Part shown: positions 1-5,666 of the stretch, one piece after another
Layout: each line of letters opens with the position of its first letter
How positions within the stretch are numbered: position 1 is the first letter of the stretch
DNA from: Neptuniibacter sp.
GTDB taxonomy: Bacteria; Pseudomonadota; Gammaproteobacteria; Pseudomonadales; Balneatricaceae
Length of the DNA: 5,666 bases
Assembly: GCA_030149405.1 (NCBI GenBank)
Contig: JASBRM010000014.1
Coordinates: 1-5,666, forward strand
Direction: 5' to 3'
The notes under the pieces: model-generated
Seen by the model: the letters and a program-made list of their open reading frames with translations, nothing else
Told to the model about the DNA's origin: nothing
The model's database searches: none
Translations under genes and position numbers: made by a program

Positions 1-999
1 CAGACTTGCCGAAGTACATGCAGAACCTGAAGATACAGCCAGATCTTTTAAGGACATCAGCAGAGATTCACCTTCAACGAAGGCAAAGCTGACATTCAGA
101 TTACCCGGTACACGCTGCTCTTTTGAACCGTTCAGGTAAACCTCTTCCATATCCTGAACACCAGCCCAGAAGCGATCGCGCAACGCAATAGCACGCTCGG
201 TATCTTTCTGCATATCTTCTTTACAGATTCGAGCGGCTTCGCCTATACCAACAATTTGGTGAGTAGCCAACGTTCCAGAACGCATACCACGCTCATGACC
301 ACCACCATGCATCTGCGCTTCAAGACGAATACGTGGCTTACGACGTACAAACAGAACACCAATGCCTTTAGGGCCATACATTTTATGGCCAGAAATCGAC
401 ATCAGATCTACTTTGCAGTCAGACATATCAATTTCAATTTTGCCCGCGCTTTGTGCAGCATCCACATGAAACACGATACCTTTGGAACGAGTCAGCTCAC
501 CAATTGCTTTGATATCTGTGATCGTTCCAATCTCGTTATTCACATGCATCAGGGATACGAGAATAGTATCTTCACGGATTGCTTCAGCCACAGCAGAAGG
601 CTCAATCAAACCCTCAGCATTTGGAGTCAGGTAAGTAACTTCAAAACCTTCACGTTCAAGCTGGCGACAAGTATCTAAAACCGCTTTGTGCTCAATTTTA
701 GATGTAATGATGTGCTTGCCTTTCTTCTGATAGAAGTGAGCTGCACCCTTGATTGCAAGGTTGTTAGACTCTGTTGCTCCAGACGTCCAAACAATTTCAC
801 GAGGGTCTGCATTAATCAGATCAGACACCTGACGTCGAGCACTCTCAACCGCTTCCTCAGCCTTCCACCCAAACAGATGAGAACGCGAGGCCGGATTACC
901 AAAATTACCTTCCATCGTCAGACAGTCGATCATTTTTTCTGCAACGCGTGGATCAACCGGCGTTGTGGCTGAATAATCCAGATAAATCGGTGTTTTCAT
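1..999 (-). CDS. iscS: Cysteine desulfurase IscS (3' end missing, cut by window edge)
   Basis: IscS is a PLP-dependent cytosolic enzyme that takes sulfur from L-cysteine as a persulfide and passes it to IscU for Fe-S cluster assembly, and to TusA and ThiI for tRNA and thiamine sulfuration. The reading frame is open from the ATG at 999 to base 1, giving 333 of the roughly 404 residues usual for the family. It begins [20 protein letters not shown]. Visible landmarks fall at E. coli numbering: His104 in KIEHKAV, the PLP-stacking region VDAAQSAGK, the Schiff-base lysine Lys206 in [10 protein letters not shown], and the persulfide cysteine Cys328 in [11 protein letters not shown], which ends the window. 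The missing part is the C-terminal segment used for partner docking. A GGAG ribosome site lies 7 bases before the ATG. Only 19 bases separate it from iscR, so the two are almost certainly cotranscribed from the iscR promoter. iscU and iscA would be expected beyond the left edge. Identity is very secure. Confidence 0.98.
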   Translation of the reverse strand, partial: MKTPIYLDYSATTPVDPRVAEKMIDCLTMEGNFGNPASRSHLFGWKAEEAVESARRQVSDLINADPREIVWTSGATESNNLAIKGAAHFYQKKGKHIITSKIEHKAVLDTCRQLEREGFEVTYLTPNAEGLIEPSAVAEAIREDTILVSLMHVNNEIGTITDIKAIGELTRSKGIVFHVDAAQSAGKIEIDMSDCKVDLMSISGHKMYGPKGIGVLFVRRKPRIRLEAQMHGGGHERGMRSGTLATHQIVGIGEAARICKEDMQKDTERAIALRDRFWAGVQDMEEVYLNGSKEQRVPGNLNVSFAFVEGESLLMSLKDLAVSSGSACTSASL

Positions 1000-1018
1000 T
1001 AATTATCTCCGCACGTAC

Positions 1019-1513
1019 TTAAACTACTGCTTTTTCATTATCTGTAATACGAGTGGTCGCTAAAACGCCATCCATATGCAACAAATCCTGTCGCTCAGAA
1101 ATATCCTGTACATCTTTTCGTGCCATCAGATCAGCTAACGAAATGCCACTCAAAAACAGATGAATCTGATCACTAAGGTCGCACCAAAGATGATGCGTAA
1201 GACAGATATCCCCACCCTGGCAGTCTCCCTGGCGGTTACAACCTGTCGCTTCTACTGATTCATTAACCGCATCAATAACCTGAGCAACATTGATTTCAGC
1301 CTGCTGGCGATTCAACTGGTAGCCACCACCTGGGCCACGAACACTTCGTACCAGTTCATTACGGCGCAGCTTCGCAAACAGTTGCTCGAGATATGACAGA
1401 GAAATACCCTGCCTTTCGGAAATGTCTGCCAAGCTTATGGGGCCTTTACCCTCATGAAGCGCAAGATCCAGCATAGCTGTGACAGCATATCGACCCTTAG
1501 TCGTCAGTCGCAT
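1019..1513 (-). CDS. iscR: Fe-S cluster-sensing transcription regulator IscR (Rrf2 family)
   Basis: IscR is a 164-residue dimeric Rrf2-family winged-helix regulator. With a [2Fe-2S] cluster it represses the isc operon at type 1 sites; the apo form still acts at type 2 sites. The N-terminal DNA-binding part is clear ([15 protein letters not shown], then [19 protein letters not shown] as the helix-turn-helix, and the wing VRGPGGGY around residues 58-65). The cluster ligands Cys92, Cys98, Cys104 and His107 are all present at E. coli positions in [19 protein letters not shown]. The C-terminal tail after about residue 145 diverges from E. coli. The frame is also open upstream to an ATG at 1555, but that would add 14 residues over the -10 box. 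The start at 1513 matches the family N-terminus and has a GGGTGA ribosome site 5 bases upstream. The gene is first in the isc operon and very probably autoregulated. Confidence 0.97.
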   Translation of the reverse strand: MRLTTKGRYAVTAMLDLALHEGKGPISLADISERQGISLSYLEQLFAKLRRNELVRSVRGPGGGYQLNRQQAEINVAQVIDAVNESVEATGCNRQGDCQGGDICLTHHLWCDLSDQIHLFLSGISLADLMARKDVQDISERQDLLHMDGVLATTRITDNEKAVV

Positions 1514-1546
1514 AATTTTCACCCAATGCACATTAGCAATGTCGCG

Positions 1547-1575
1547 ATTATGCAATACCCGACCAAAAAGGTCAA
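1547..1575 (-). promoter_or_regulatory. Sigma70-type promoter of the iscRS operon
   Basis: Read on the minus strand, a TTGACC -35 box (1570-1575) and a CATAAT -10 box (1547-1552) are separated by exactly 17 bases. Transcription would start near 1540, giving an iscR leader of about 27 bases. The -35 box and most of the spacer lie inside an IscR-type operator, so bound IscR would block RNA polymerase. Confidence 0.82.
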
Positions 1576-1579
1576 CTAA
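1555..1579 (-). promoter_or_regulatory. IscR type 1 operator, promoter-proximal site
   Basis: The minus strand has the type 1 core YYGAC-N7-GTCRR as TTGAC CTTTTTG GTCGG, flanked by GGTAT at the iscR-proximal end, which agrees with the known E. coli type 1 consensus at most positions. It covers the -35 box and most of the spacer of the iscR promoter. By analogy with E. coli it should bind [2Fe-2S]-IscR and repress the operon. Confidence 0.8.
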
Positions 1580-1604
1580 ATATCCTACCTTTATTGTAGG
1601 TCTT
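1580..1604 (-). promoter_or_regulatory. Second, weaker IscR type 1-like operator
   Basis: On the minus strand, CCTAC AATAAAG GTAGG has the same arm length and 7-base gap as the proximal site. Its arms are perfectly complementary, but T/A replaces the consensus G/C at the inner position. The two 25-base sites adjoin with centres 25 bp apart (1567 and 1592), which would put two dimers on a similar helix face. The E. coli iscR promoter is also known to carry two sites. Confidence 0.6.
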
Positions 1605-1659
1605 TATATGAGTAGGTGCGGGAATTCTACACGAATTTTATTCAGAACCCCACGACCTT

Positions 1660-1683
1660 AGCTGAAAGACTAATCTTTCAGCT
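1660..1683 (+). terminator. Hairpin over the trmJ stop codon; terminator-like only on the plus strand
   Basis: A perfect 10-bp inverted repeat (AGCTGAAAGA / TCTTTCAGCT) with a CTAA loop spans the last codons and TAG stop of trmJ. Read on the plus strand it is followed by GTTTTTG, as a weak intrinsic terminator would be. On the minus strand, the direction of trmJ and iscR, no T-run follows. It could therefore stop antisense transcripts entering trmJ, or act as a 3'-end stabilising hairpin on trmJ mRNA. The stem is AT-rich, so function is uncertain. Confidence 0.4.
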
Positions 1684-2407
1684 GTTTTTGCATTGCAGTG
1701 AGGATGCCTCGCAGGATATTTACTTCTACCTTATCTGGCACCGATCTCAAATAAAGGCGACGTAAACGCGCCATCAATTGCCTCGGATTTTCTGGGTCAA
1801 GAAAATCAATATCGATCAACGTTTCTTCCAGATGAGCAAACAAACGCTCAAGATCTGCACTTTCCGCCAGATCAATATCCCAGTCAGTCCCCCATTGCGG
1901 CTTATGCTCTTCTGCCTGCTCTCGATACAAACCCGCCATTCTCAATTCATAGGTAATAACCTGAACGGCGGCAGCGAGATTCAAAGAACTAAAATCCGGA
2001 TTAGATGGAATATGCACATGGTGATGACAAAGATGCAGCTCTTCGTTGGTTAAACCGCGATCTTCTCTGCCAAACACTACTGCAATTTTTTTATCACCTG
2101 CGCTACTGACAATAGAGGAAAGTTCTCTAGGATCAACAACAGGCCAAGGAATATGACGGCCACGAGCACTTGTGCCAACAACAAGATGACAATCAGCAAT
2201 GGCTTGCTCCAGTGTTTCATGGACAACCGCATGTTCTAAAATATCGGTTGCGCCTGAAGCCCTGTTATCAGCCTCAATGTGAGGAAATTTTTTTGGCTCC
2301 ACAAGATGAAGTTCCGAAAACTTCATATTTTTCATCGCCCGGGCAACACCACCTATATTTCCCGGATGACTTGTATTGACCAGTACAATTCGTATTTCTG
2401 CAGACAT
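1670..2407 (-). CDS. trmJ: tRNA (cytidine/uridine-32-2'-O-)-methyltransferase TrmJ
   Basis: TrmJ is a cytosolic SPOUT-family methyltransferase that uses S-adenosylmethionine to 2'-O-methylate position 32 in the anticodon loop of several tRNAs. Counting from the chosen start, the SPOUT domain fills about residues 1-160. It shows the N-terminal motif IRIVLVNTSHPGNIGGVARAM with its conserved arginine, then VVFGREDRGLTNEEL, and the trefoil-knot motif SSLNLAAAVQVITYE that forms the SAM pocket. The C-terminal 80 residues (LERLFAHLEETL, then NILRGILTAMQKQ) are the usual helical extension found in proteobacterial TrmJ. The length of 245 residues is normal. Start choice: the ATG at 2407 gives MSAEIRIVL, matching the spacing of E. 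coli MLQNIRIVL, with a GAG 7 bases upstream. A further ATG at 2419 would add four residues and cannot be excluded. The gene lies upstream of iscR on the same strand and diverges from suhB, the arrangement known in E. coli. Confidence 0.95.
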   Translation of the reverse strand: MSAEIRIVLVNTSHPGNIGGVARAMKNMKFSELHLVEPKKFPHIEADNRASGATDILEHAVVHETLEQAIADCHLVVGTSARGRHIPWPVVDPRELSSIVSSAGDKKIAVVFGREDRGLTNEELHLCHHHVHIPSNPDFSSLNLAAAVQVITYELRMAGLYREQAEEHKPQWGTDWDIDLAESADLERLFAHLEETLIDIDFLDPENPRQLMARLRRLYLRSVPDKVEVNILRGILTAMQKQLKD

Positions 2408-2436
2408 TGCCTTACTCATTCTTTATAGAGCGCGCT

Positions 2437-2445
2437 ATTCTAACA
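2437..2445 (-). promoter_or_regulatory. Candidate extended -10 promoter of trmJ
   Basis: The minus strand reads TGTTAGAAT, an extended -10 (TGn followed by TAGAAT, 5 of 6 to consensus). There is no good -35 at the usual distance, which extended -10 promoters tolerate. Transcription would start near 2430, about 23 bases before the chosen trmJ start. Confidence 0.45.
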
Positions 2446-2468
2446 GACAGGAAGCATTCAACCACTTA

Positions 2469-2498
2469 TTCACACCACACATAATCCTCAGGTATAAT
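2469..2498 (+). promoter_or_regulatory. Sigma70-type promoter of suhB
   Basis: A TTCACA -35 box (2469-2474, 5 of 6 to consensus) is followed after 18 bases by a perfect TATAAT -10 box (2493-2498). Transcription would begin near 2505, giving a leader of about 35 bases before the ATG at 2540. The ribosome site is weak (CAGGT, about 9 bases upstream). The E. coli suhB leader is known to be subject to autoregulation; this one is too short to judge. Confidence 0.7.
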
Positions 2499-2539
2499 GC
2501 GTCGATTAATTTCACGAACACGCTTCAGGTTCAGACATA

Positions 2540-3352
2540 ATGCAACCCATGGTAAACATTGCCTTGCGCGCAGCACGCGTTGCAGGCGAACAGATCGTTC
2601 GCGCAGTTGAACGTTTAGATCTGGTCAAATCAGAACAGTCCGATGTCGCAAAGCTACTCAGTGACACCTGCCAGAAAGCCGAACTGAGCATCGTCCACAC
2701 GATCCAGAAAGCTTACCCTAACCACAAGATCATTGGTGAATATACTGGCGAACACGCGCCCATCGGTGAAGGCCCGGAGTTTAGTTGGACAATCAACCCG
2801 ATCGATAGCGTTTCTAATTTCTCAAATGGATTACCTGTTTTTGCTATCAGCATGGCAGGACAGCAGAATGGCCGCATTGAACACTCCCTGATTCTCAACC
2901 CAATCACCGGTGAAGAGTTTACGGCAAGCCGCGGTCACGGTGCGCAACTGAACGGAAAACGTCTAAGAGTAAGCAACCACAAAACGGTTGAGAGCTCTCT
3001 GATCGGTACTGGTTTCTTTAATCGCACCAGCGATAAAAACCACCTGGAAGCCTACCTGAATATCTTCCGCGACATCACCACCACTGGCGGCACTATTTAT
3101 AACGGCGGTTCTGCTGCGTTAAATCTGGCTTACACTGCTGCAGGCAGAATTGACGGTTTTTACCAGATCGGCCTAAACCCTTGGGAAATGGAAGCAGGCA
3201 TTATGCTGGTTCAGGAAGCAGGCGGTCTGGTTGGTGATTTCTCAGGAGGCAACAACTTCCGAAATAACGGCAATTTAATCGCCGGCAACCCTAAAATGTT
3301 TAAAGCGCTTCTGAAGGGTCTTCAACCTTCATTAACAGATGATCTGAAGTAA
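2540..3352 (+). CDS. suhB: SuhB, inositol monophosphatase-fold protein with a degenerate active site
   Basis: E. coli SuhB is a Mg-dependent inositol-1-monophosphatase that also binds NusA and RNA polymerase as part of the rRNA antitermination complex, supporting ribosome biogenesis. This 270-residue protein aligns end to end: MQPMVNIALRAAR at the start, FTASRGHGAQLNGKRLR at 127-143, QEAGGLVGDFSGG at 225-237, and IAGNPKMFKALL near the end. The metal-binding set is largely lost. The usual DPLDGT motif reads NPIDSV at 86-91, so the first Asp is Asn86. The Asp of the upstream TxVD element is apparently Cys44. PWD is PWE (Glu216), and GSAALDLAY is GSAALNLAY (Asn195). Glu67 and Asp89 remain. Phosphatase activity is therefore doubtful, while the overall fold appears intact. 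The start matches the family N-terminus. Its position beside trmJ-isc supports orthology to suhB rather than to a metabolic paralog such as CysQ. It ends at a strong hairpin terminator. Confidence 0.93.
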   Translation: MQPMVNIALRAARVAGEQIVRAVERLDLVKSEQSDVAKLLSDTCQKAELSIVHTIQKAYPNHKIIGEYTGEHAPIGEGPEFSWTINPIDSVSNFSNGLPVFAISMAGQQNGRIEHSLILNPITGEEFTASRGHGAQLNGKRLRVSNHKTVESSLIGTGFFNRTSDKNHLEAYLNIFRDITTTGGTIYNGGSAALNLAYTAAGRIDGFYQIGLNPWEMEAGIMLVQEAGGLVGDFSGGNNFRNNGNLIAGNPKMFKALLKGLQPSLTDDLK

Positions 3353-3358
3353 CCAACA

Positions 3359-3402
3359 TAAGAGATAAAAAAACCGGCATAAGCCGGTTTTTTTATCTCT
3401 TA
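3359..3402. terminator. Bidirectional intrinsic terminator between suhB and the opposing gene
   Basis: This is a perfect 20-bp inverted repeat with an ATAA loop. The core is CCGGC ATAA GCCGG, flanked by seven A on the left and seven T on the right, then by complementary AGAGAT / ATCTCT arms. Both strands therefore show a GC stem followed by a T7 run. It begins 7 bases after the suhB stop and lies about 65 bases beyond the stop of the convergent gene at 3468, so it can serve both. Confidence 0.93.
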
Positions 3403-3467
3403 ATCTTTAATAAATTTCATAGACCAAGAAAATTTTTAATCAAAGCCCCCGCACTCCTATTACAGAG

Positions 3468-5456
3468 TTAATGGCGCATATCCTTTTTTAACTCTCGAAG
3501 GTGCCCTTTCGTTTTACGAAGCAACTTTGGAGCATGAAACGCCAGGCGATAAGAAAATGAGGACATTGATACTGAACCCGCCCGCCATTCCCATGGATTG
3601 TTATTTCTCTTAACTCCACATTTTGACAATATTTTTTTAAAAAATTCACTACTCAATGACCGCCTATTTGCCAGAGGCTCCATCCTGGAATCTTCCCCTT
3701 GCCCGCAATTCCAGGGAAAACTTCCCCATCGCCGTGCTTCTGATGAAGTAGGCGCATTCCAAAAAGCTTCAATTAAACCACCAAGTGACGGTCTCAAAAG
3801 CCTCACAGCATTTAAATCACTTTTCTGAATTTCTAAAGCACCAGCAAATGCGAGGACAGCAGATCTATACCCACTCAGACCCCACTGATGTACAGACTCA
3901 GCCCACCCTGACTCTGTAATCGGCACAACTTGTTCATCCTGCCTAGAATAACCGAGAAGTGTACCGTGAGAGGCACAGCAGAAGACCTCCATCATAATAA
4001 AAAACTCCTTCCCAGAAAGAGGCTTGCCTCCCCCTATCCCAGAGTTTTCATCAAAATAGAATCCGTGCTTACTCGCAGAAAAGCGGCTCTCTCGAGCCTT
4101 GGCACCAAACAGGAAACCATGCAGATTTGAACCCGGAGCTTCTTCATGCACAATCTCTGCAGCAACATCATACAAAGACCCCGACCAGCCAACGTCGACG
4201 ATTCCAATACCATCAACATTGAAAACACCCTCCTGTTTCAGGTAATCCTTTATAAGCTCCCTATTTTTTTGTATTGCTTGATCCCTAATAGGCTGAAACT
4301 CATCCGATTCAATAAATTCTCGAAAAAAATGAACGCCTTTATTATCGAGGGGCGCACTAATTCTATCTAATTGATAACCACTGGAGGCCAGGATAGGTTT
4401 AACAGCCTCCAACTCAACATCTAAACGATTCAAAATATCGAGGGCTGTTGTGCCAGAGTTAACGTCACCCATGTACCAATCACCCAAAGATGACTCTGAG
4501 CTACCCCGGGCCCATGCACATCTACTCGCGTACAAGTACTGCACTTCAATGTCCAAGCCTAACTTTTCAGCCAAAACATGAGCAATTTCAAGCATCACCT
4601 CACCGTCTCTGGCTAAAAAATACAATTTCCGTAACCCCAGTTTCTCTGCCTCTCCAAACAGCCAAAGCACATAACTCACCAATAAAGGAGCGGCAACTCC
4701 AGCCCCTACTTCTACTAATGAGCGGTCATCCCCTTTTAAATCACATGACACTCTGGCAGACCTTGAAGCCCCTGCAAATTTCCCACTTAGACCTAATGTT
4801 GCAGAATTCGCTTCACCAAGTAGCAGTTCAAATCTGTTGGGATTACCTATTGGCAGGTGAGTTGAAGAAACCCCCACCAAACGCGCACCCTCAACATCCG
4901 CTACTGGGTGGTTTCCATAAAAGCAAAAGTCCTCTGGACTGACGCCATATTTTTTCATTACCTCTTTGAACAACTTCCCTTTTCTTTTATCTGAACCATA
5001 TTCACAGGAAACCATCACAGCATCGCCATCTTGAAAAATACCGTTATGGATAAGAAGCTCCTTAAGAGATTCCGATGAATGATACATATCCGAGACATAT
5101 ACTATCTGGTCACCGTTTTCGCGATGAGATCTCAGGATGTCGACATTAACGCTGATAGGTTCAAGGTAGCTTTTTTCTAATGCATATTCCTTTTCTACGA
5201 AATAGCTAAGATCGCGATCCGGGATATTTATACAGCACAACATCTCTGCATATATATCTCGTAGTGTCGTTGAACTACCTTTTGTTTCATAACATCTCAT
5301 CTCAGCCAGTCTGCGTTGTTCAGCAAAAACTGCTGGCTCAGGGCATACAGGGTTTTCCTGCTTTACAATCTTTCCAAGTTCAAAAAATATCGCGGTAGGA
5401 GGGGAAGTACGTCGCATCAAAAGCGTTTCAAAAATATCAAAACCGACCAATTTCAT
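3468..5456 (-). CDS. Large HAD hydrolase-like protein with a long conserved C-terminal region, possibly surface-polysaccharide related
   Basis: The 662-residue product begins with a HAD-superfamily domain (about 1-205). Motif I is FDIFETLLMR with nucleophile Asp7; the usual second Asp at +2 is Phe9. Motif II is VYVSDMY with Ser122. The motif III lysine is probably in SDKRKGK (157-161). Motif IV is FYGNHPVADVEGA, where Asn182 stands in place of the first acid and Asp187 remains. Residues about 245-500 resemble the extended region of large HAD-like proteins grouped as COG5610, with LYFLARDGEVML (278-289), YLYASRCAW (307-315) and GIGIVDVGWSGSLYD (416-430). Family function is not established. Members known to me often lie in O-antigen or capsule clusters. 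No signal peptide is seen. The hydrophobic stretch near 253-267 is too short and broken to call a membrane span. The C-terminus is strongly basic. A GGAG ribosome site lies 6 bases before the ATG. The gene converges on suhB and diverges from the gene at 5576. Confidence 0.85.
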   Translation of the reverse strand: MKLVGFDIFETLLMRRTSPPTAIFFELGKIVKQENPVCPEPAVFAEQRRLAEMRCYETKGSSTTLRDIYAEMLCCINIPDRDLSYFVEKEYALEKSYLEPISVNVDILRSHRENGDQIVYVSDMYHSSESLKELLIHNGIFQDGDAVMVSCEYGSDKRKGKLFKEVMKKYGVSPEDFCFYGNHPVADVEGARLVGVSSTHLPIGNPNRFELLLGEANSATLGLSGKFAGASRSARVSCDLKGDDRSLVEVGAGVAAPLLVSYVLWLFGEAEKLGLRKLYFLARDGEVMLEIAHVLAEKLGLDIEVQYLYASRCAWARGSSESSLGDWYMGDVNSGTTALDILNRLDVELEAVKPILASSGYQLDRISAPLDNKGVHFFREFIESDEFQPIRDQAIQKNRELIKDYLKQEGVFNVDGIGIVDVGWSGSLYDVAAEIVHEEAPGSNLHGFLFGAKARESRFSASKHGFYFDENSGIGGGKPLSGKEFFIMMEVFCCASHGTLLGYSRQDEQVVPITESGWAESVHQWGLSGYRSAVLAFAGALEIQKSDLNAVRLLRPSLGGLIEAFWNAPTSSEARRWGSFPWNCGQGEDSRMEPLANRRSLSSEFFKKILSKCGVKRNNNPWEWRAGSVSMSSFSYRLAFHAPKLLRKTKGHLRELKKDMRH

Positions 5457-5575
5457 TATTTGCTCCAGAGTCGAATCACAAACTTGTGCGACCTTCTATA
5501 CAAAAATCCATAGTGATGAGTATTTAAGTTTAAGCATTGAAGAGAAAGAAATTTATTTCGAGGCTGGGAGAACAT
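5457..5575. promoter_or_regulatory. AT-rich divergent intergenic region, promoters not resolved
   Basis: This gap separates two genes that start in opposite directions, so it should hold both promoters. Ribosome sites are clear on each side: GGAG on the minus strand at 5463-5466, and GGGAG on the plus strand at 5566-5570. A TATAGA on the minus strand (5495-5500) could be a -10 box for the 662-residue gene, but it lacks a good -35. No convincing plus-strand promoter was found. Confidence 0.45.
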
Positions 5576-5666
5576 ATGACTTCCAATTTTTCAGTGTCTA
5601 AACCCAATAATCCAAAATGGGAAATTTTGCATTACCCATTATTTTATTCCCTTATCGGCCTTACCG
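5576..5666 (+). CDS. Start of an unidentified protein (3' end beyond the window)
   Basis: An ATG at 5576 follows a good GGGAG ribosome site with 5 bases between, and the frame stays open for 30 codons to the right edge. The visible protein starts MTSNFSVSKPNNPKWEILHY and continues PLFYSLIGLT. The polar first 16 residues followed by an aromatic, increasingly hydrophobic stretch could lead into a membrane segment, but too little is visible to assign a family. In-frame stops close the frame upstream at 5531, and the only other possible start in between, TTG at 5537, has no better ribosome site. It is divergent from the HAD-like gene and may belong to the same accessory locus. Confidence 0.6.
   Translation, partial: MTSNFSVSKPNNPKWEILHYPLFYSLIGLT

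Noticed and set aside
256..972. Plus-strand open frames of 140 and 94 codons across 256-972
   Set aside because: They lie antisense within iscS, whose catalytic motifs are all in frame on the minus strand. Their translations show no domain-like pattern, and no promoter or ribosome site was evident.
1514..1555. N-terminal extension of IscR from the ATG at 1555
   Set aside because: It would place coding sequence over the -10 box of the promoter and add residues absent from the family; the start at 1513 has a good ribosome site and the exact family N-terminus.
2540..3352. suhB as a pseudogene
   Set aside because: Although active-site residues are replaced, the frame is full length without stops or frameshifts, fold motifs are intact, and promoter and terminator are well formed, which points to a maintained protein.
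4490..4942. 150-codon plus-strand open frame within the HAD-like gene
   Set aside because: It is antisense to the well-supported 662-residue frame, which carries conserved motifs through this stretch, and its own translation has low-complexity proline/leucine character without recognisable motifs.
5478..5489. Short palindrome CACAA-AC-TTGTG in the divergent gap
   Set aside because: The arms are only 5 bases and there is a single copy; this is expected by chance in AT-rich DNA and no matching regulator family could be named.

Overview
The window looks like the chromosome of a gammaproteobacterium. The block suhB – trmJ – iscR – iscS has the gene order and orientation known from Escherichia coli and Pseudomonas, and IscS numbering matches E. 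coli residue for residue (His104, Lys206, Cys328). Protein details such as TrmJ NTSHPGNIGG and SuhB MQPM...NIALRAAR resemble the Pseudomonas/Oceanospirillales side more than the enterics. A marine Oceanospirillales-type host is my inference; no rRNA or other taxonomic marker is present.

Positions 1-1680 hold the start of the isc operon on the minus strand. iscR encodes the [2Fe-2S] repressor, and 19 bases later comes iscS, the cysteine desulfurase, cut by the left edge just after its catalytic cysteine. The iscR promoter carries two adjoining 25-bp IscR type 1 operator-like sequences, so the usual feedback loop can be read directly: holo-IscR represses its own operon when Fe-S clusters are plentiful. 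Positions 1670-2407 are trmJ (tRNA 2'-O-methyltransferase), also minus strand. A 132-base divergent promoter region separates it from suhB (2540-3352, plus strand).

suhB is the most interesting of the conserved genes. The inositol monophosphatase fold is recognisable over its full length, but most of the metal-binding acidic residues are replaced. It may be a natural non-enzymatic SuhB that keeps only the transcription antitermination/ribosome biogenesis role.

A near-perfect 44-base palindromic terminator (3359-3402) closes suhB and the opposing gene. To its right the content changes from housekeeping to accessory. A 662-residue minus-strand protein (3468-5456) joins a HAD-hydrolase-like N-terminal domain to a large C-terminal region of the type seen in surface-polysaccharide clusters. 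Beyond an AT-rich divergent gap, the first 30 codons of a plus-strand gene run off the right edge. This may be one end of a polysaccharide or other accessory locus. No RNA genes, insertion sequences, CRISPR arrays or tRNA attachment sites were seen.
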